From: Pseudomonas kuykendallii
Lineage (GTDB): Bacteria > Pseudomonadota > Gammaproteobacteria > Pseudomonadales > Pseudomonadaceae
NCBI RefSeq assembly: GCF_900106975.1
Contig: NZ_FNNU01000002.1
Span: 496,001-560,000, forward strand
Direction: 5' to 3'
Length of the DNA stretch: 64,000 nucleotides
A program made the translations under genes and the position numbers. This document shows, one piece after another, positions 27,183-37,800 of the stretch (positions are counted from its first letter, which is position 1; every line of letters starts with the position of its first letter). The notes beneath the pieces are model-generated. The model saw only the letters and a program-made list of their open reading frames with translations. It ran no database searches and was not told where the DNA came from.

Positions 27183-27551
27183 TTACACCCCGCCCAGAGC
27201 CGCCAGCTCGCGCTCGAGCAGGGCTTCGTCGCCGAGGTTCAGTTCGACCAGCCGGCGCAGGTGGCTGATGGAGTCGAGGTCGATGTGCTGGCAGATGAAT
27301 CCCAGATAACCGCCCTGCTCACGGGCCAGGCGCATTTCCATGTGCACCTGGATATCGCCACCCAGGTCGATCAGGGCGCGGAACGGCTGTTCCGGATCGC
27401 CTGACCATTGAGCCGGCTGCTTTATCAGCAGCCCATGCAGGGACACGTCCTGTAATGCGCCCACCCAGCGCTGATCGCCCTGGGCAATCTCGGTCACGGC
27501 GTCGAATGCGATGCGCTGGAAACGCCGACGTTCGTTGTTATCGCTAGTCAT
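27183..27551 (-). CDS. mapZ: PilZ-domain cyclic-di-GMP receptor MapZ
   Basis: A 122-residue single-domain PilZ protein. The cyclic-di-GMP motif RRRFQR (residues 8-13) and the second motif DVSLHG (residues 35-40) are both intact. In P. aeruginosa the homologue PA4608 (MapZ) binds the chemotaxis methyltransferase CheR1 when loaded with cyclic-di-GMP and so alters chemotaxis. The position directly beside radA matches PA4608-PA4609. A TATAGT hexamer (minus strand, 27575-27580) is a possible -10 box. Confidence 0.93.
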   Translation of the reverse strand: MTSDNNERRRFQRIAFDAVTEIAQGDQRWVGALQDVSLHGLLIKQPAQWSGDPEQPFRALIDLGGDIQVHMEMRLAREQGGYLGFICQHIDLDSISHLRRLVELNLGDEALLERELAALGGV

Positions 27552-27876
27552 CTCGGGCTCCTCGGGTTTTCCACACTATAGCGACCCTGCGGCCAACCTG
27601 CGCGGCCGGTCGATCGCGGGTGTGAACGGTGCCGCGTGCCTTCCGTCCGAATGGACCTCGCGGTGGCTCAAGGGCGGGGCTCGCGGATCATCGGAAAGGC
27701 TTGTGCTCCGCGCCCAGGCCGGCAACACTTCGGCCCGTCGTTTCGCTTACTGGCAACAGGCGCGGGCGACAGCCAGGATCATGCTGCCGCGCGTAGCGAT
27801 TTGGTCGAATAGGGATTTGTTCGGGCCGGGTCTAGACTGTTGCGGCAGTCGTCAGTTCTCTCGTTGGGAGTCCCTC
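27552..27876. other. Gene-free divergent region mapZ / cstA
   Basis: A 325-base gap holding the promoters of two divergent genes. A possible mapZ -10 (TATAGT, minus, 27575-27580) is seen; the cstA side shows TCTAGACT near 27831-27838 and a ribosome site TGGGAG before the ATG. No small gene or repeat was recognised. Confidence 0.5.
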
Positions 27877-29943
27877 ATGAACAATAACAATAGCCTCCTG
27901 CGCCATCTGCCTTGGGCAGTGCTGGCCGTGGTGGGCGCGTGTGCCCTTGGTGTCGTGGCCCTGCGCCGCGGTGAAGCCATCAATGCCTTGTGGATAGTCG
28001 TGGCGGCGGTCGCCCTCTATCTGGTCGCCTATCGCTACTACAGCCTGTTCATCGCCAACCGCGTGATGCAGCTGGACCCGACCCGTGCGACGCCGGCGGT
28101 GCTCAACAACGACGGTCTGGACTACGTTCCGACCAACAAGCACATCCTCTTCGGTCACCATTTCGCCGCCATCGCCGGCGCCGGCCCGCTGGTCGGCCCG
28201 GTGCTCGCGGCGCAGATGGGCTACCTGCCCGGCACGCTCTGGCTGATCGCCGGCGTGGTGCTCGCCGGCGCGGTGCAGGACTTCATGGTGCTGTTCATTT
28301 CCACCCGTCGCAACGGCCGCTCCCTGGGCGAGCTGGTGCGCGAGGAAATGGGCCAGGTGCCCGGAACCATCGCGCTGTTCGGCGCCTTCCTGATCATGAT
28401 CATCATCCTCGCGGTGCTCTCGCTGATCGTGGTGAAGGCCCTGGCCGAAAGCCCGTGGGGCATGTTCACCGTGATGGCGACCATCCCGATCGCGATGTTC
28501 ATGGGCCTCTACATGCGCTATATCCGCCCCGGCCGCATCGGCGAGATCTCGGTGGTCGGCGTGGCCCTGCTGCTCGGTTCGATCTGGCTCGGCGGGCAGA
28601 TCGCCGCCAGCCCCGAGTGGGCGCCGCACTTCACCTTCACCGGCGTGCAGATCACCTGGATGCTGATCGGCTATGGCTTCGTGGCCGCCGTGCTGCCGGT
28701 CTGGCTGATCCTCGCCCCGCGCGACTACCTGTCCACCTTCCTCAAGATCGGCACCATCATCGCGCTGGCCATCGGCATCCTGGTGGTCATGCCCGAGCTG
28801 AAAATGCCGGCGCTGACCCAGTTCACCGACGGCACCGGCCCGGTGTGGAAGGGCACTCTGTTCCCGTTCCTCTTCATCACCATCGCCTGCGGCGCGGTGT
28901 CCGGCTTCCATGCGCTGATCTCTTCGGGCACCACGCCGAAGCTGCTGGCCAACGAATCCCACGCCCGCTACATCGGTTACGGCGGCATGCTGATGGAGTC
29001 CTTCGTCGCCATCATGGCCATGGTCGCCGCCTCGGTGATCGAACCGGGTGTGTACTTCGCCATGAACAGCCCCGCGGCCGTGGTCGGCGGTGACGTTCAG
29101 GCGGTTGCCGCGACGGTCAGCAGCTGGGGCTTCGCCATCACCCCGGAAGCCTTGCAGGCGGTCGCCCACGACATCGGCGAGAACACCATCCTGGCCCGCG
29201 CCGGCGGTGCGCCGACACTGGCCGTGGGGATCGCGCAGATTCTCCACAGCGTGCTGCCGGGCGAGAACACCATGGCGTTCTGGTACCACTTCGCGATCCT
29301 CTTCGAGGCGCTGTTCATCCTCACCGCGGTGGACGCCGGCACCCGTGCCGGGCGCTTCATGCTGCAGGACCTGCTGGGCAACTTCGTGCCGGCGCTGAAA
29401 CGCACCGAGTCCTGGACCGCCAACGTCATCGCCACCGCGGGTTGCGTGGCGATGTGGGGCTGGCTGCTGTACCAGGGCGTGATCGACCCGCTGGGCGGGA
29501 TCAACACCCTGTGGCCGCTGTTCGGCATCTCCAACCAGATGCTCGCCGGTATCGCGCTGATGCTCGGCACCGTGGTCCTGATCAAGATGAAGCGCCAGCG
29601 CTATGCCTGGGTGCCGATGATTCCGGCCCTCTGGCTGCTGATCTGCACCACCACGGCCGGCATGATCAAGCTGCTCGATCCGAACCCGGCGGTCGGCTTC
29701 CTCGCGCTTGCCAAGAAGTACCAGACCGCGCTGGACGCCGGCCAGGTCATCGCCCCGGCCAAGGACATCACGCAGATGCAGCACGTGATCTTCAACGCCT
29801 ACACCAACGCGACCCTGACCGTGCTGTTCCTGTTCGTCGTGCTCAGCGTGCTGTTCTACGCGATCAAGGTCGGCCGCGCCGCCTGGGTCAAGCCCGAGCG
29901 CAGCGACCGCGAGGCACCGTTCCAGCCGATCCCGGACGCTTGA
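27877..29943 (+). CDS. cstA: Carbon-starvation family pyruvate/peptide transporter CstA
   Basis: A 688-residue inner-membrane protein with roughly 16-18 hydrophobic segments. Family motifs include the [23 protein letters not shown] stretch (about residues 82-104), [20 protein letters not shown], and [17 protein letters not shown]. CstA/BtsT transporters import pyruvate and, in some species, peptides under nutrient limitation. The first codons after ATG read AAC AAT AAC AAT, a run that fits the Hfq/Crc A-rich repression motif. It is followed after 10 bases by the ybdD-like gene, the usual pairing. Syntenic with PAO1 PA4606. Confidence 0.95.
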   Translation: MNNNNSLLRHLPWAVLAVVGACALGVVALRRGEAINALWIVVAAVALYLVAYRYYSLFIANRVMQLDPTRATPAVLNNDGLDYVPTNKHILFGHHFAAIAGAGPLVGPVLAAQMGYLPGTLWLIAGVVLAGAVQDFMVLFISTRRNGRSLGELVREEMGQVPGTIALFGAFLIMIIILAVLSLIVVKALAESPWGMFTVMATIPIAMFMGLYMRYIRPGRIGEISVVGVALLLGSIWLGGQIAASPEWAPHFTFTGVQITWMLIGYGFVAAVLPVWLILAPRDYLSTFLKIGTIIALAIGILVVMPELKMPALTQFTDGTGPVWKGTLFPFLFITIACGAVSGFHALISSGTTPKLLANESHARYIGYGGMLMESFVAIMAMVAASVIEPGVYFAMNSPAAVVGGDVQAVAATVSSWGFAITPEALQAVAHDIGENTILARAGGAPTLAVGIAQILHSVLPGENTMAFWYHFAILFEALFILTAVDAGTRAGRFMLQDLLGNFVPALKRTESWTANVIATAGCVAMWGWLLYQGVIDPLGGINTLWPLFGISNQMLAGIALMLGTVVLIKMKRQRYAWVPMIPALWLLICTTTAGMIKLLDPNPAVGFLALAKKYQTALDAGQVIAPAKDITQMQHVIFNAYTNATLTVLFLFVVLSVLFYAIKVGRAAWVKPERSDREAPFQPIPDA
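27880..27891 (+). promoter_or_regulatory. Candidate Hfq/Crc catabolite-repression site at the cstA start
   Basis: AACAATAACAAT directly follows the ATG, giving four AAN repeats, the form bound by Hfq with Crc in Pseudomonas to block translation of genes for non-preferred carbon sources. The position in the ribosome footprint is typical of known targets. Confidence 0.6.
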
Positions 29944-29953
29944 GGAGACGCCC

Positions 29954-30157
29954 ATGTTCAATGACCTGAGTCGTATGGGGAAATACCTCGGACAGGCCGC
30001 CCGTATGCTGGTCGGCATGCCCGACTACGACACCTACGTCGCGCACATGGGCAGCAAGCATCCCGATCTGCCGGTGATGAGCTACGAGGCGTTCTTCCGC
30101 GAACGCCAGGAGGCGCGCTACGGCGGCGGCAAGGGGCGACCCATCCGCTGCTGCTGA
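29954..30157 (+). CDS. YbdD/YjiX family small protein, partner of CstA
   Basis: A 67-residue protein with the family core [19 protein letters not shown] and [16 protein letters not shown], ending RPIRCC. YbdD/YjiX proteins are almost always encoded directly after cstA/btsT and are thought to assist the transporter. It starts 10 bases after cstA, with GAGGAG upstream, so the two are one operon that ends at a strong terminator. Confidence 0.92.
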   Translation: MFNDLSRMGKYLGQAARMLVGMPDYDTYVAHMGSKHPDLPVMSYEAFFRERQEARYGGGKGRPIRCC

Positions 30158-30210
30158 GCCCGCCGCGCCAGGCCGCGTGCCTGGCGCGACCGGCGATTCC
30201 GATGTGTCCG

Positions 30211-30243
30211 CGCGCCACGCCTCGTCGTGGCGCGTTCTTTTTC
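30211..30243 (+). terminator. Intrinsic terminator of the cstA-ybdD operon
   Basis: CGCGCCACG and CGTGGCGCG flank a 6-base loop, followed by TTCTTTTTC. A second perfect stem (CGCGCCAGGC/GCCTGGCGCG, 30164-30188) lies just upstream. Confidence 0.85.
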
Positions 30244-30326
30244 AGGGTGGATGACGGCTTGTTCATCCGCCGGTCAACCGCTCGGTGGATCGAGAAGGCG
30301 TGATCCACCCTCCGCAGGACGATCCG

Positions 30327-31313
30327 ATGTCATCCATACCCACCTCTGTCCCCATCCCTGTAACCGTACTCAGCGGTTTTCTCGGTGCCGGCAAGACCAC
30401 CCTGTTGCGCCACATGCTGGACGCCGAGCACGGCCTCAAGCTGGCGGTGATCGAGAACGAGTACAGCGACACGCCGATCGACAGCCAGTTGCTCGGCAGC
30501 GAGCCGGTGCAGGTGATGACGCTGGCCAACGGCTGCGTCTGCTGTTCGATCCATGTCGAGCTGGAGAAGGCGCTCTATCTGCTGCTGGACAAGCTCGACA
30601 GCGGCGAACTGGCGTTCGACCGGTTGGTGATCGAATGCACCGGCCTGGCCGACCCGGCGCCGGTGGCGCAGACCTTCTTCGCCGGCGACGAGCTGTGCGA
30701 GCGCTACGTGCTCGACGGAATCGTCACCCTGGTGGACGCCGCCAACGCCGCGCGCCACCTGCAGGAAACCATCGCCCAGGCGCAGGTCGGGTTCGCCGAC
30801 CGCATCCTGCTGAGCAAGACCGACCTGGTGGATGCCGCCGCTGTCGAGGCGCTGGAGCAGCGCCTGCAGCGGATCAACCGTCGCGCGCCGATCCGCGTGG
30901 TCGAGCATGGCCGCATCGATCTTGCCGAACTGCTGGACATCCGCGGCTTCAACCTCAACGCCGACATCGGCCCGTCGTTGAGCCTGCGCCCGCTGACGCC
31001 CGCCGGCGCGACACCGGACCGTATCGCCACGCTGGTGCTCAGGAGCGAGCGGGCGCTGGACATCGACCGGCTCAGCGCTTTCATGGAGCGCTTGCTGGAG
31101 ACCCACGGCAACTCGCTGCTGCGCTACAAGGGCGTGCTGGACATCGCCGGCGAAGACCGTCGGATGGTGTTCCAGGGCGTGCTGCGCCTGTACGGCTTCG
31201 ACTTCGACAGCGAGTGGGGCGCCGACGAAAAGCGCGAGAGCGTGATCGTGTTCATCGGCGACAACCTGCCGCAAGACGAGATACGCCAGGGGTTCGCCGA
31301 ACTCGGAGCATAA
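30327..31313 (+). CDS. CobW/YjiA-family GTPase (G3E metallochaperone type)
   Basis: A 328-residue G3E GTPase. Walker A is GFLGAGKTTLL (residues 17-27), the metal motif GCVCC is at Cys70, Cys72 and Cys73, and ECTGLADP is the Walker B region. The C-terminal CobW domain ends the protein (LRLYGFDFDSEWG). These proteins use GTP to load metals such as zinc or cobalt into clients; the client here is unknown. The ATG at 30327 is chosen because GCAGGA is upstream; an earlier in-frame start at 30285 exists. In E. coli, yjiA also lies beside a cstA-family gene (btsT) and yjiX. Confidence 0.92.
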   Translation: MSSIPTSVPIPVTVLSGFLGAGKTTLLRHMLDAEHGLKLAVIENEYSDTPIDSQLLGSEPVQVMTLANGCVCCSIHVELEKALYLLLDKLDSGELAFDRLVIECTGLADPAPVAQTFFAGDELCERYVLDGIVTLVDAANAARHLQETIAQAQVGFADRILLSKTDLVDAAAVEALEQRLQRINRRAPIRVVEHGRIDLAELLDIRGFNLNADIGPSLSLRPLTPAGATPDRIATLVLRSERALDIDRLSAFMERLLETHGNSLLRYKGVLDIAGEDRRMVFQGVLRLYGFDFDSEWGADEKRESVIVFIGDNLPQDEIRQGFAELGA

Positions 31314-31339
31314 AAAAACAGGCTCGCGAGGGAGCCTGT
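31311..31339 (-). terminator. Intrinsic terminator downstream of mqo
   Basis: On the minus strand ACAGGCT and AGCCTGT pair over an 8-base loop and are followed by TTTTTT, 26 bases past the mqo stop. It overlaps the stop codon of the convergent GTPase gene. Confidence 0.9.
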
Positions 31340-31364
31340 CTGTTTCAACCGAACGAGCTGGCGA

Positions 31365-33008
31365 TCAGAGTGCCATGTCGCTTGCCGCGTCTTCCTTGCG
31401 CGGCGCTTCGTCCCCGCTCGGAGTCGGCGCGACGCTGGCCTTGTTGACGGGCGGCGGCGTGGTCAGCTGCAGGACACCCGCGGTGTAGTTCCATTCCTCG
31501 GCCACGCGATCCGGGCTGTCGTTGAGCTTGGTGCCGTAGCTCGGCACGATCTGGCGGATCTTGGCTTGCCACTCGGGCGTGGCGACCTTGTCCTTGAACA
31601 CCTTCTCCAGCACGCCCAGCATGATCGGCGCGGCGGTCGACGCGCCCGGCGAGGCGCCCAGCAGGCCGGCGATGCTGCGGTCTTCGGAGGCGACGATCTC
31701 GGTGCCGAGCTTCAGCACGCCGCCTTTATCGGCATCGCGCTTGATGATCTGCACGCGCTGGCCGGCTTGCCACAGACGCCAGTCTTCCTTCTTCGCGTTG
31801 GGGAAGTACTCGCGCAGGGCGGCCATGCGGTCGTCGTCCGACAGCATCAGCTGACCGGCGAGGTACTCGACCAGCGGGTACTCGGCGATGCCGACCTTGG
31901 TCATCGGCCAGACGTTGTGGGTGTTGGTGCTGGTCAGCAGGTCCAGGTAGGAACCCTGCTTGAGGAACTTGGTGGAGAAGGTGGCGAAGGGCCCGAACAG
32001 GATCACGCGCTTGCCGTCGAGCACGCGGGTGTCCAGGTGAGGAACCGACATCGGCGGTGCGCCGACCGACGCCTTGCCGTAGGCCTTGGCCAGGTGCTGC
32101 TGGGCGATCGCGGGGTTCTCGGTGACCAGGAACGAGCCGCCGACCGGGAAGGCGCCGTATTCGCGCGCTTCCGGAATGCCGGACTTCTGCAGCAGGTGCA
32201 GCGCGCCGCCACCGGCGCCGATGAAGACGAACTTGGCGTCGGTCTGCGTCTCGCTGTTGTCCTTCAGGTTCTTGTAGGTCACGCGCCAGGAGCCGTCCTG
32301 GTTGCGCGTGATGTCCTCGACTTCGCTGGACAGCTTGAGCGAGAAGTTCTCCTTGCTCTGGAGGTTGGCGACGAACTGGCGGGTGATTTCGCCGAAGTTC
32401 ATGTCGGTGCCGATCGGCGTCCAGGTCGCGGCGATCTTCTGCGTCGGGTCGCGACCTTCCATCATCAGCGGAACCCACTGCCTGATCTGCGCCGGGTCCT
32501 CGGAGTACTGCATGCCGCTGAACAGCGGGCTGGCCTGCAGCGCCTCGTAGCGCTTCTTCAGGAAGGCGATGTTGTCGTCGCCCCAGACGAAGCTCATGTG
32601 CGGGGTGGAGTTGATGAACGAGCGCGGATTCTTCAGCACGCCCTGGCGAACCTGCCAGGACCAGAACTGGCGCGAGACCTGGAACGACTCGTTGATCTCG
32701 ATCGCCTTGGAGATGTCGATCTTGCCGTTCTTGTCTTCGGGGGTGTAGTTCAGCTCGGCGAGGGCCGAGTGGCCGGTGCCGGCGTTGTTCCAGCCGTTCG
32801 AGCTTTCCTCGGCGACGCCGTCCAGGCGCTCGACCATTTCCATGGTCCAGCCCGGTTCCAGTTCGTTGAGCCAGATGCCCAGGGTGGAGCTCATGATGCC
32901 GCCGCCGATGAGCAGGACATCGACCTTCTTCGCCTCTTCGGCGAAGGCGGACGGGGTGCCCATGACGATCGCAAGGCCAAGCAGGGCAGGATTGAGTTTC
33001 TTGAACAT
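31365..33008 (-). CDS. mqo: Malate:quinone oxidoreductase
   Basis: A 547-residue FAD enzyme that oxidises malate to oxaloacetate and passes electrons to quinone at the membrane. The N-terminus is a hydrophobic, signal-like stretch ([20 protein letters not shown]) also found in Pseudomonas MqoB. The FAD motif [16 protein letters not shown] follows, then [19 protein letters not shown] and the C-terminal [13 protein letters not shown]. The chosen ATG keeps the signal-like segment. In PAO1 mqoB is PA4640, some distance from glyA-morA; here it lies between the CobW-like gene and glyA. Confidence 0.95.
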   Translation of the reverse strand: MFKKLNPALLGLAIVMGTPSAFAEEAKKVDVLLIGGGIMSSTLGIWLNELEPGWTMEMVERLDGVAEESSNGWNNAGTGHSALAELNYTPEDKNGKIDISKAIEINESFQVSRQFWSWQVRQGVLKNPRSFINSTPHMSFVWGDDNIAFLKKRYEALQASPLFSGMQYSEDPAQIRQWVPLMMEGRDPTQKIAATWTPIGTDMNFGEITRQFVANLQSKENFSLKLSSEVEDITRNQDGSWRVTYKNLKDNSETQTDAKFVFIGAGGGALHLLQKSGIPEAREYGAFPVGGSFLVTENPAIAQQHLAKAYGKASVGAPPMSVPHLDTRVLDGKRVILFGPFATFSTKFLKQGSYLDLLTSTNTHNVWPMTKVGIAEYPLVEYLAGQLMLSDDDRMAALREYFPNAKKEDWRLWQAGQRVQIIKRDADKGGVLKLGTEIVASEDRSIAGLLGASPGASTAAPIMLGVLEKVFKDKVATPEWQAKIRQIVPSYGTKLNDSPDRVAEEWNYTAGVLQLTTPPPVNKASVAPTPSGDEAPRKEDAASDMAL

Positions 33009-33432
33009 CTTCAGATTCCCATAGTGAACGAGCATCCACGCCAGCCTGACGGGCATCAGCCTCGCTCGCTCACGATGGTCTGCGCGGACATGGCCGCATC
33101 GACTGGACATGGACATATGGAGGTCGGCGTTCGCCTTGCCTCCAACTTCCTGTCTCTCCCGCGCTGACTTGTTGTTCGTCGTTGGAATCTGCTGCTTGAG
33201 TGACATTCTGTGTGCTGGATCGGGCTGCACGCCTGTCGATCAGCAGGTTCTGTGCGGCCACCGGGGGTGAGGGTGCGACAAAACAGCGCAGGATCATATC
33301 ACGTCTCGCAGTTGCCGCGCTCCCGGCAGCGCCGCGTGCCCCGGGGCCCGGGCGTCGCCTCCCGCGCCCTTGCCCGAACGGCGGGCAAGAAAAAGCCCGG
33401 CATCGGCCGGGCTCTTCTGTCGCGGTTGCGGG
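33009..33432. other. Gene-free region upstream of mqo
   Basis: A 424-base gap between mqo and the glyA terminator. It should hold the mqo promoter. A TATGAT hexamer on the minus strand (33293-33298) is the best -10 candidate, which would give a leader of roughly 280 bases. No gene or repeat was recognised. Confidence 0.4.
33391..33413 (-). terminator. Intrinsic terminator downstream of glyA
   Basis: On the minus strand AGCCCGG and CCGGGCT pair over a 6-base loop followed by TTTTTCTT, about 20 bases after the glyA stop. Confidence 0.88.
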
Positions 33433-34686
33433 TTACTTGCCGTAGACCGGCAGGCGCGTGCAGATCGCCTTGACCTTCTCGCGCACGCTGGCTTCGATGC
33501 CTTCGTCGCCGAGGTTGCCCAGCAGGTCGCAGATCCAGCTGGCCAGTTCGCGGCAGTCGGCTTCGACGAAACCGCGGGTGGTCACGGCCGGGGTGCCGAT
33601 GCGCAGGCCGGAGGTGACGAAGGGCGAGCGCGGATCGTTGGGCACCGAGTTCTTGTTCACGGTGATGTGGGCACGGCCGAGGGCGGCGTCCGCGTCCTTG
33701 CCGGTGATGTCCTGCTTGATCAGCGAGAGCAGGAACAGGTGGTTCTGCGTGCCGCCGGAAACCACGTCGAAGCCGCGCTCGATGAACACTTCGGCCATCG
33801 CCTGGGCGTTCTTCACCACCTGCTGCTGGTAGGCCTTGAACTCAGGCTGCAGGGCTTCCTTGAAGCACACCGCCTTGGCCGCGATCACGTGCTCCAGCGG
33901 GCCGCCCTGGGCGCCCGGGAACACGGCGGAGTTGAGCTTCTTCTCGATCTCGGCGTTGGCCTTGGCGAGGATCAGGCCGCCGCGCGGGCCGCGCAGGGTT
34001 TTGTGGGTGGTGGTGGTGACCACGTCGGCGAACGGCACCGGGTTCGGGTAGACGCCGGCGGCGACCAGACCGGCCACGTGGGCCATGTCGACGAACAGGT
34101 AGGCACCGACCTTGTCGGCGATTTCGCGGAAGCGCGGGAAGTCCAGCACCTGCGAGTAGGCCGAGAAGCCGGCGACGATCATCTTCGGCTTGTGCTCGAG
34201 GGCCAGGCGCTCGACTTCGTCGTAGTCGATCAGGCCGTTGCCGTCGATGCCGTACTGCACGGCGTTGTACAGCTTGCCGGAGGAGGACACGGAGGCGCCG
34301 TGGGTGAGGTGACCGCCGTGGGCCAGGCTCATGCCGAGGATGGTGTCACCGGCCGAGAGCAGCGCCAGGTAGACGGCCGAGTTGGCCTGCGAGCCGGCGT
34401 GCGGCTGGACGTTGGCGTAGTCGGCGCCGAACAGTTCCTTGGCGCGGTCGATGGCGATCTGCTCGACCACGTCGACGTACTCGCAACCACCGTAGTAACG
34501 CTTGCCCGGATAGCCTTCGGCGTACTTGTTGGTCAGCACCGAACCCTGCGCTTCCATCACCGCCGGGCTGGTGTAGTTCTCCGAGGCGATCAGCTCGATG
34601 TGGTCTTCCTGGCGCTGGGCTTCCTGCTCCATGGCGGCGAAAAGCTCGGCATCGAAGCGGGCAAGGGTCAAATCTCGGCTGAACAT
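33433..34686 (-). CDS. glyA: Serine hydroxymethyltransferase
   Basis: A 417-residue PLP enzyme that converts serine and tetrahydrofolate to glycine and methylene-tetrahydrofolate. The PLP Lys is residue 229 in [14 protein letters not shown]. The N-terminal [20 protein letters not shown] and [10 protein letters not shown] are family constant. Pseudomonas carries several glyA copies; this one, beside morA, matches PAO1 PA4602. Confidence 0.97.
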   Translation of the reverse strand: MFSRDLTLARFDAELFAAMEQEAQRQEDHIELIASENYTSPAVMEAQGSVLTNKYAEGYPGKRYYGGCEYVDVVEQIAIDRAKELFGADYANVQPHAGSQANSAVYLALLSAGDTILGMSLAHGGHLTHGASVSSSGKLYNAVQYGIDGNGLIDYDEVERLALEHKPKMIVAGFSAYSQVLDFPRFREIADKVGAYLFVDMAHVAGLVAAGVYPNPVPFADVVTTTTHKTLRGPRGGLILAKANAEIEKKLNSAVFPGAQGGPLEHVIAAKAVCFKEALQPEFKAYQQQVVKNAQAMAEVFIERGFDVVSGGTQNHLFLLSLIKQDITGKDADAALGRAHITVNKNSVPNDPRSPFVTSGLRIGTPAVTTRGFVEADCRELASWICDLLGNLGDEGIEASVREKVKAICTRLPVYGK

Positions 34687-34728
34687 GGCAATCCCCTGGA
34701 TCGTCTGGGAGGTGGTGGAGAGGCGCGA

Positions 34729-34756
34729 ATTCTACCTGAAGCCACGCGGGCTGACA
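34729..34756 (-). promoter_or_regulatory. Candidate glyA promoter
   Basis: On the minus strand a TAGAAT -10 box (34729-34734) follows a weak TGTCAG -35 (34751-34756) with a 16-base spacer, about 40 bases upstream of the glyA ATG. Confidence 0.5.
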
Positions 34757-34847
34757 CATGAGGCGGCGTCATGCGCTGGACGAGCGGGGTTCATCCACGC
34801 GCGACGGATACCGCGACGGCCGTGCGGCGGCCGTCTGCGGCGGGGCT

Positions 34848-37800
34848 TCAGCTGAGCACGAAGAGCGCCGCGCCGCTGAACATCGACTCGAACTGCGCGG
34901 CCGGCATCGGTCGGCCGAACAGGTAGCCCTGCACTTCGTCGCAGCCGTGCTGGCGGAGGAAATCCAGCTGCGCCTGGGTCTCGACGCCCTCGGCGATCAC
35001 CGAGAGGTTGAGGCTGTGGGCCATGGCGATGATCGCGCGGGCGATCTGCGCGTCCTGTTCGCCCTCCGGCAGGCCGTCGACGAAGCTGCGATCGATCTTC
35101 AGCACGTCGATGGGGAACTGCTTGAGGTAATTCAGCGAGGAGTAGCCGGTGCCGAAATCATCCACCGCGATGCACAGGCCAAGGCGCTTGAGGTTGTCGA
35201 GGATCTGCATGGTCTCGGCGACGTCGCGCATCAGGATGCTCTCGGTCAGCTCCAGTTCCAGGCAGGCGGCCGGTACGCCGCTGTCCTTGAGGATGCAGGC
35301 GATGCGCTCACCGAGCTGGCCGTCGGAGAACTGCCGCGCGGAGAGGTTCACGGAAATCTTCGGCAGGCGCACGCGCGCCTGGTGCCAGGCCTTGAGCTGG
35401 CGACAGGCTTCCTTGAGCACCCAGTCGCCGACCGGCACCACCAGGCCGATTTCCTCCAGCACCGGGACGAAGTCGTTCGGCGGCACCAGCCCGCGGGTAG
35501 GGTGCTCCCAGCGCAGCAGGGCCTCGGCACCGGTCAGGCGCTTGCCGTCGCCGGACAGCTGCGGCTGATAGTGGAGGACGAACTGGCCCTGCTCCAGCGC
35601 ATGGCGCAGGTCGCTTTCCAGCTCCAGGCGCTCCAGGGCGCTGGCGTTCATCTCGGCCTGGTAGAACTGGAAGTTGTTCTTGCCGCGCTCCTTGGCGTGA
35701 TACATCGCGGTGTCGGCGTTCTTCATCAACTGGCTCAGTTCCTCGCCGTCCTGCGGGCTGAGGGCGATGCCGATGCTGGCAGTGACGAAGAACTCACGGC
35801 CTTCGAGGATGAACGGCCGGGAAAGGCTGGCGAGGATCTGCTCACCCACGTGGATGGCCCGTTTCAGCGCGCTTTCGCGGCAATCCTGGGCCCGCAGCAG
35901 CAGGGTGAATTCGTCGCCGCCCATGCGCGCCACGGTGTCCGAGTCGTCGCCGCAGGCGGCCAGGCGTAGCGCCACTTCCTGGAGCATGCGGTCGCCGGCG
36001 GCATGGCCCAGGGAGTCGTTGATCGGCTTGAAGCGGTCCAGGTCGAGGAACATCAGCACCACCCAGTCCTCGCGCCGTTCCGCGGACTGCAGCGCGGTGT
36101 ACAGGCGGTCCTGGAACAGCGTGCGGTTGGGCAGGTGGGTCAGCGGATCGTAGTAGGCCAGGCGGTGGATGCGCTGCTCGCTGGCCTTGCGTTCGCTCAT
36201 GTCGCTGAAGAAGCAGACGTAGCTGACCAGGTCCTTCTCGTCGTCGTGGACCGCGGTGATGCCCACCCAGGCCGGGTAGTTCTCGCCGTTGTGGCGCTTG
36301 AGCCAGACCTCGCCTTCCCAGCTGCCGTGCTGGTTGAGTTGGGCGAGGATGTACTGCATGTGGCCGCTTTGCTGGCTTTCCGCGGTGAGCAGGTTGGGCA
36401 ACTGGTCGAGCACCTGGGCGCTGGCGTAGCCGCTGATGCGGCTGAAGGCTTCGTTGACCTGGACGATGTAGCCGGCCGGGTCGGTGACCAGGATCGCCGC
36501 GGTCGAGTGCTCGAACACCGTCGCCGCCATGCGCAGTTCCTTCTCCGCGCGGCGTTGCGGGCTGATGTCGCGGACGATGCCGAGCATGCCCTCGAAGCGC
36601 CCGTGCTCGTCCCACATCGGCATCGCGCGCAGTTCCACGGTGACCTTGCGGTCGTCGGCGCGCAGGCAGTCGAGAACGAACATCTGCATCTGGTGTTCGT
36701 TGCGCAGCTCGATCATCAGCAGCGGATTGCGCTGCGCCTCGCGGATGCGGTCGAGCAGGGCCTCGAAGCCGCCCAGCTGCGCCCGGTTGGCGATCAGGCT
36801 GCCCATGCCGTTGCGCATGATCCAGTCGGTGTCGTAGCCGAGCAGCTCGCGCACCGACGGGCTCAGGTAGTTGAGGCGCAGGTCGTCGTCGGTGGTGAAG
36901 ATCACGTCGCTGATGCTCTCCGCCAGCAGGCGGTAGCGGCGCTCGCTGTCGCGCAGCGATTCGCTGGCCTCGATCTGCTCGGTGATGTCCTTGGCGACGC
37001 CGATCAGGTGCTTCACGCGGCCGTCGGGCGTCCGCGAGAGCGCCTGTTCGCGGATGCTGAACCAGTGCCAGCGGCCATTTCGATGGCGCCAGCGCAACTG
37101 CGATTCGAGCAACTGGTTCTGCCCGACGACCTGCTGCAGGGCGCGGATGCGCCAGTAGTAGTCGCTGTCGTCGGGATGCAGGATCTGCTCCCAGAAGTGC
37201 TGGCCCATGGCGCGCAGTTCCGGTTTGCTGTAGCCGAGCTTGAGGCCGAGGCTGTGGTTGCTGTAGACCACCTCGCGGCTGAGCATGTCGTGCACGTAGA
37301 GCATGTCCGGCGCCGCGCGCACCACCTCCGACCAGAACCGCTCGCGCTCGATCAGCGACAGTTCGACCTGCTTGCGGCTGGTGATGTCGCTGACGCTCAG
37401 GGTGACGGCGTGGTAGTCCTGTTCCTGCTCCGGCAGGCGCAGCACCATCCACAGGTGGCGCTCGTCCCCCTCGGGCGTGAGGATGCGGGCTTCCATCTCG
37501 AGCCGCCGTTGTCCTTCGAGCAGTGCGGCGATCAGCTGGAAGCGCAGGCCTTCGGCGTGCAGCGGCGAATCCCCGAGCAGATGCTGCCAGGCACTTTCGA
37601 TGCTGTTCACACCCACCAGCTGCAGCGCCACCTGGTTCGCTTCGGTGATGCGCATCTGCGCCACCAGCTCGGCGTGACGCTGCGGGTTGGCCTGAATCCA
37701 GGCCTGCAGCGACTCGGCGTCGACGATGCCCTGGTCGCGCAGGAACGGCGGCAGGCCGGCCAGGTCGAGGACGCAGAGGGCGATGCCGGTGCCCTCGAAG

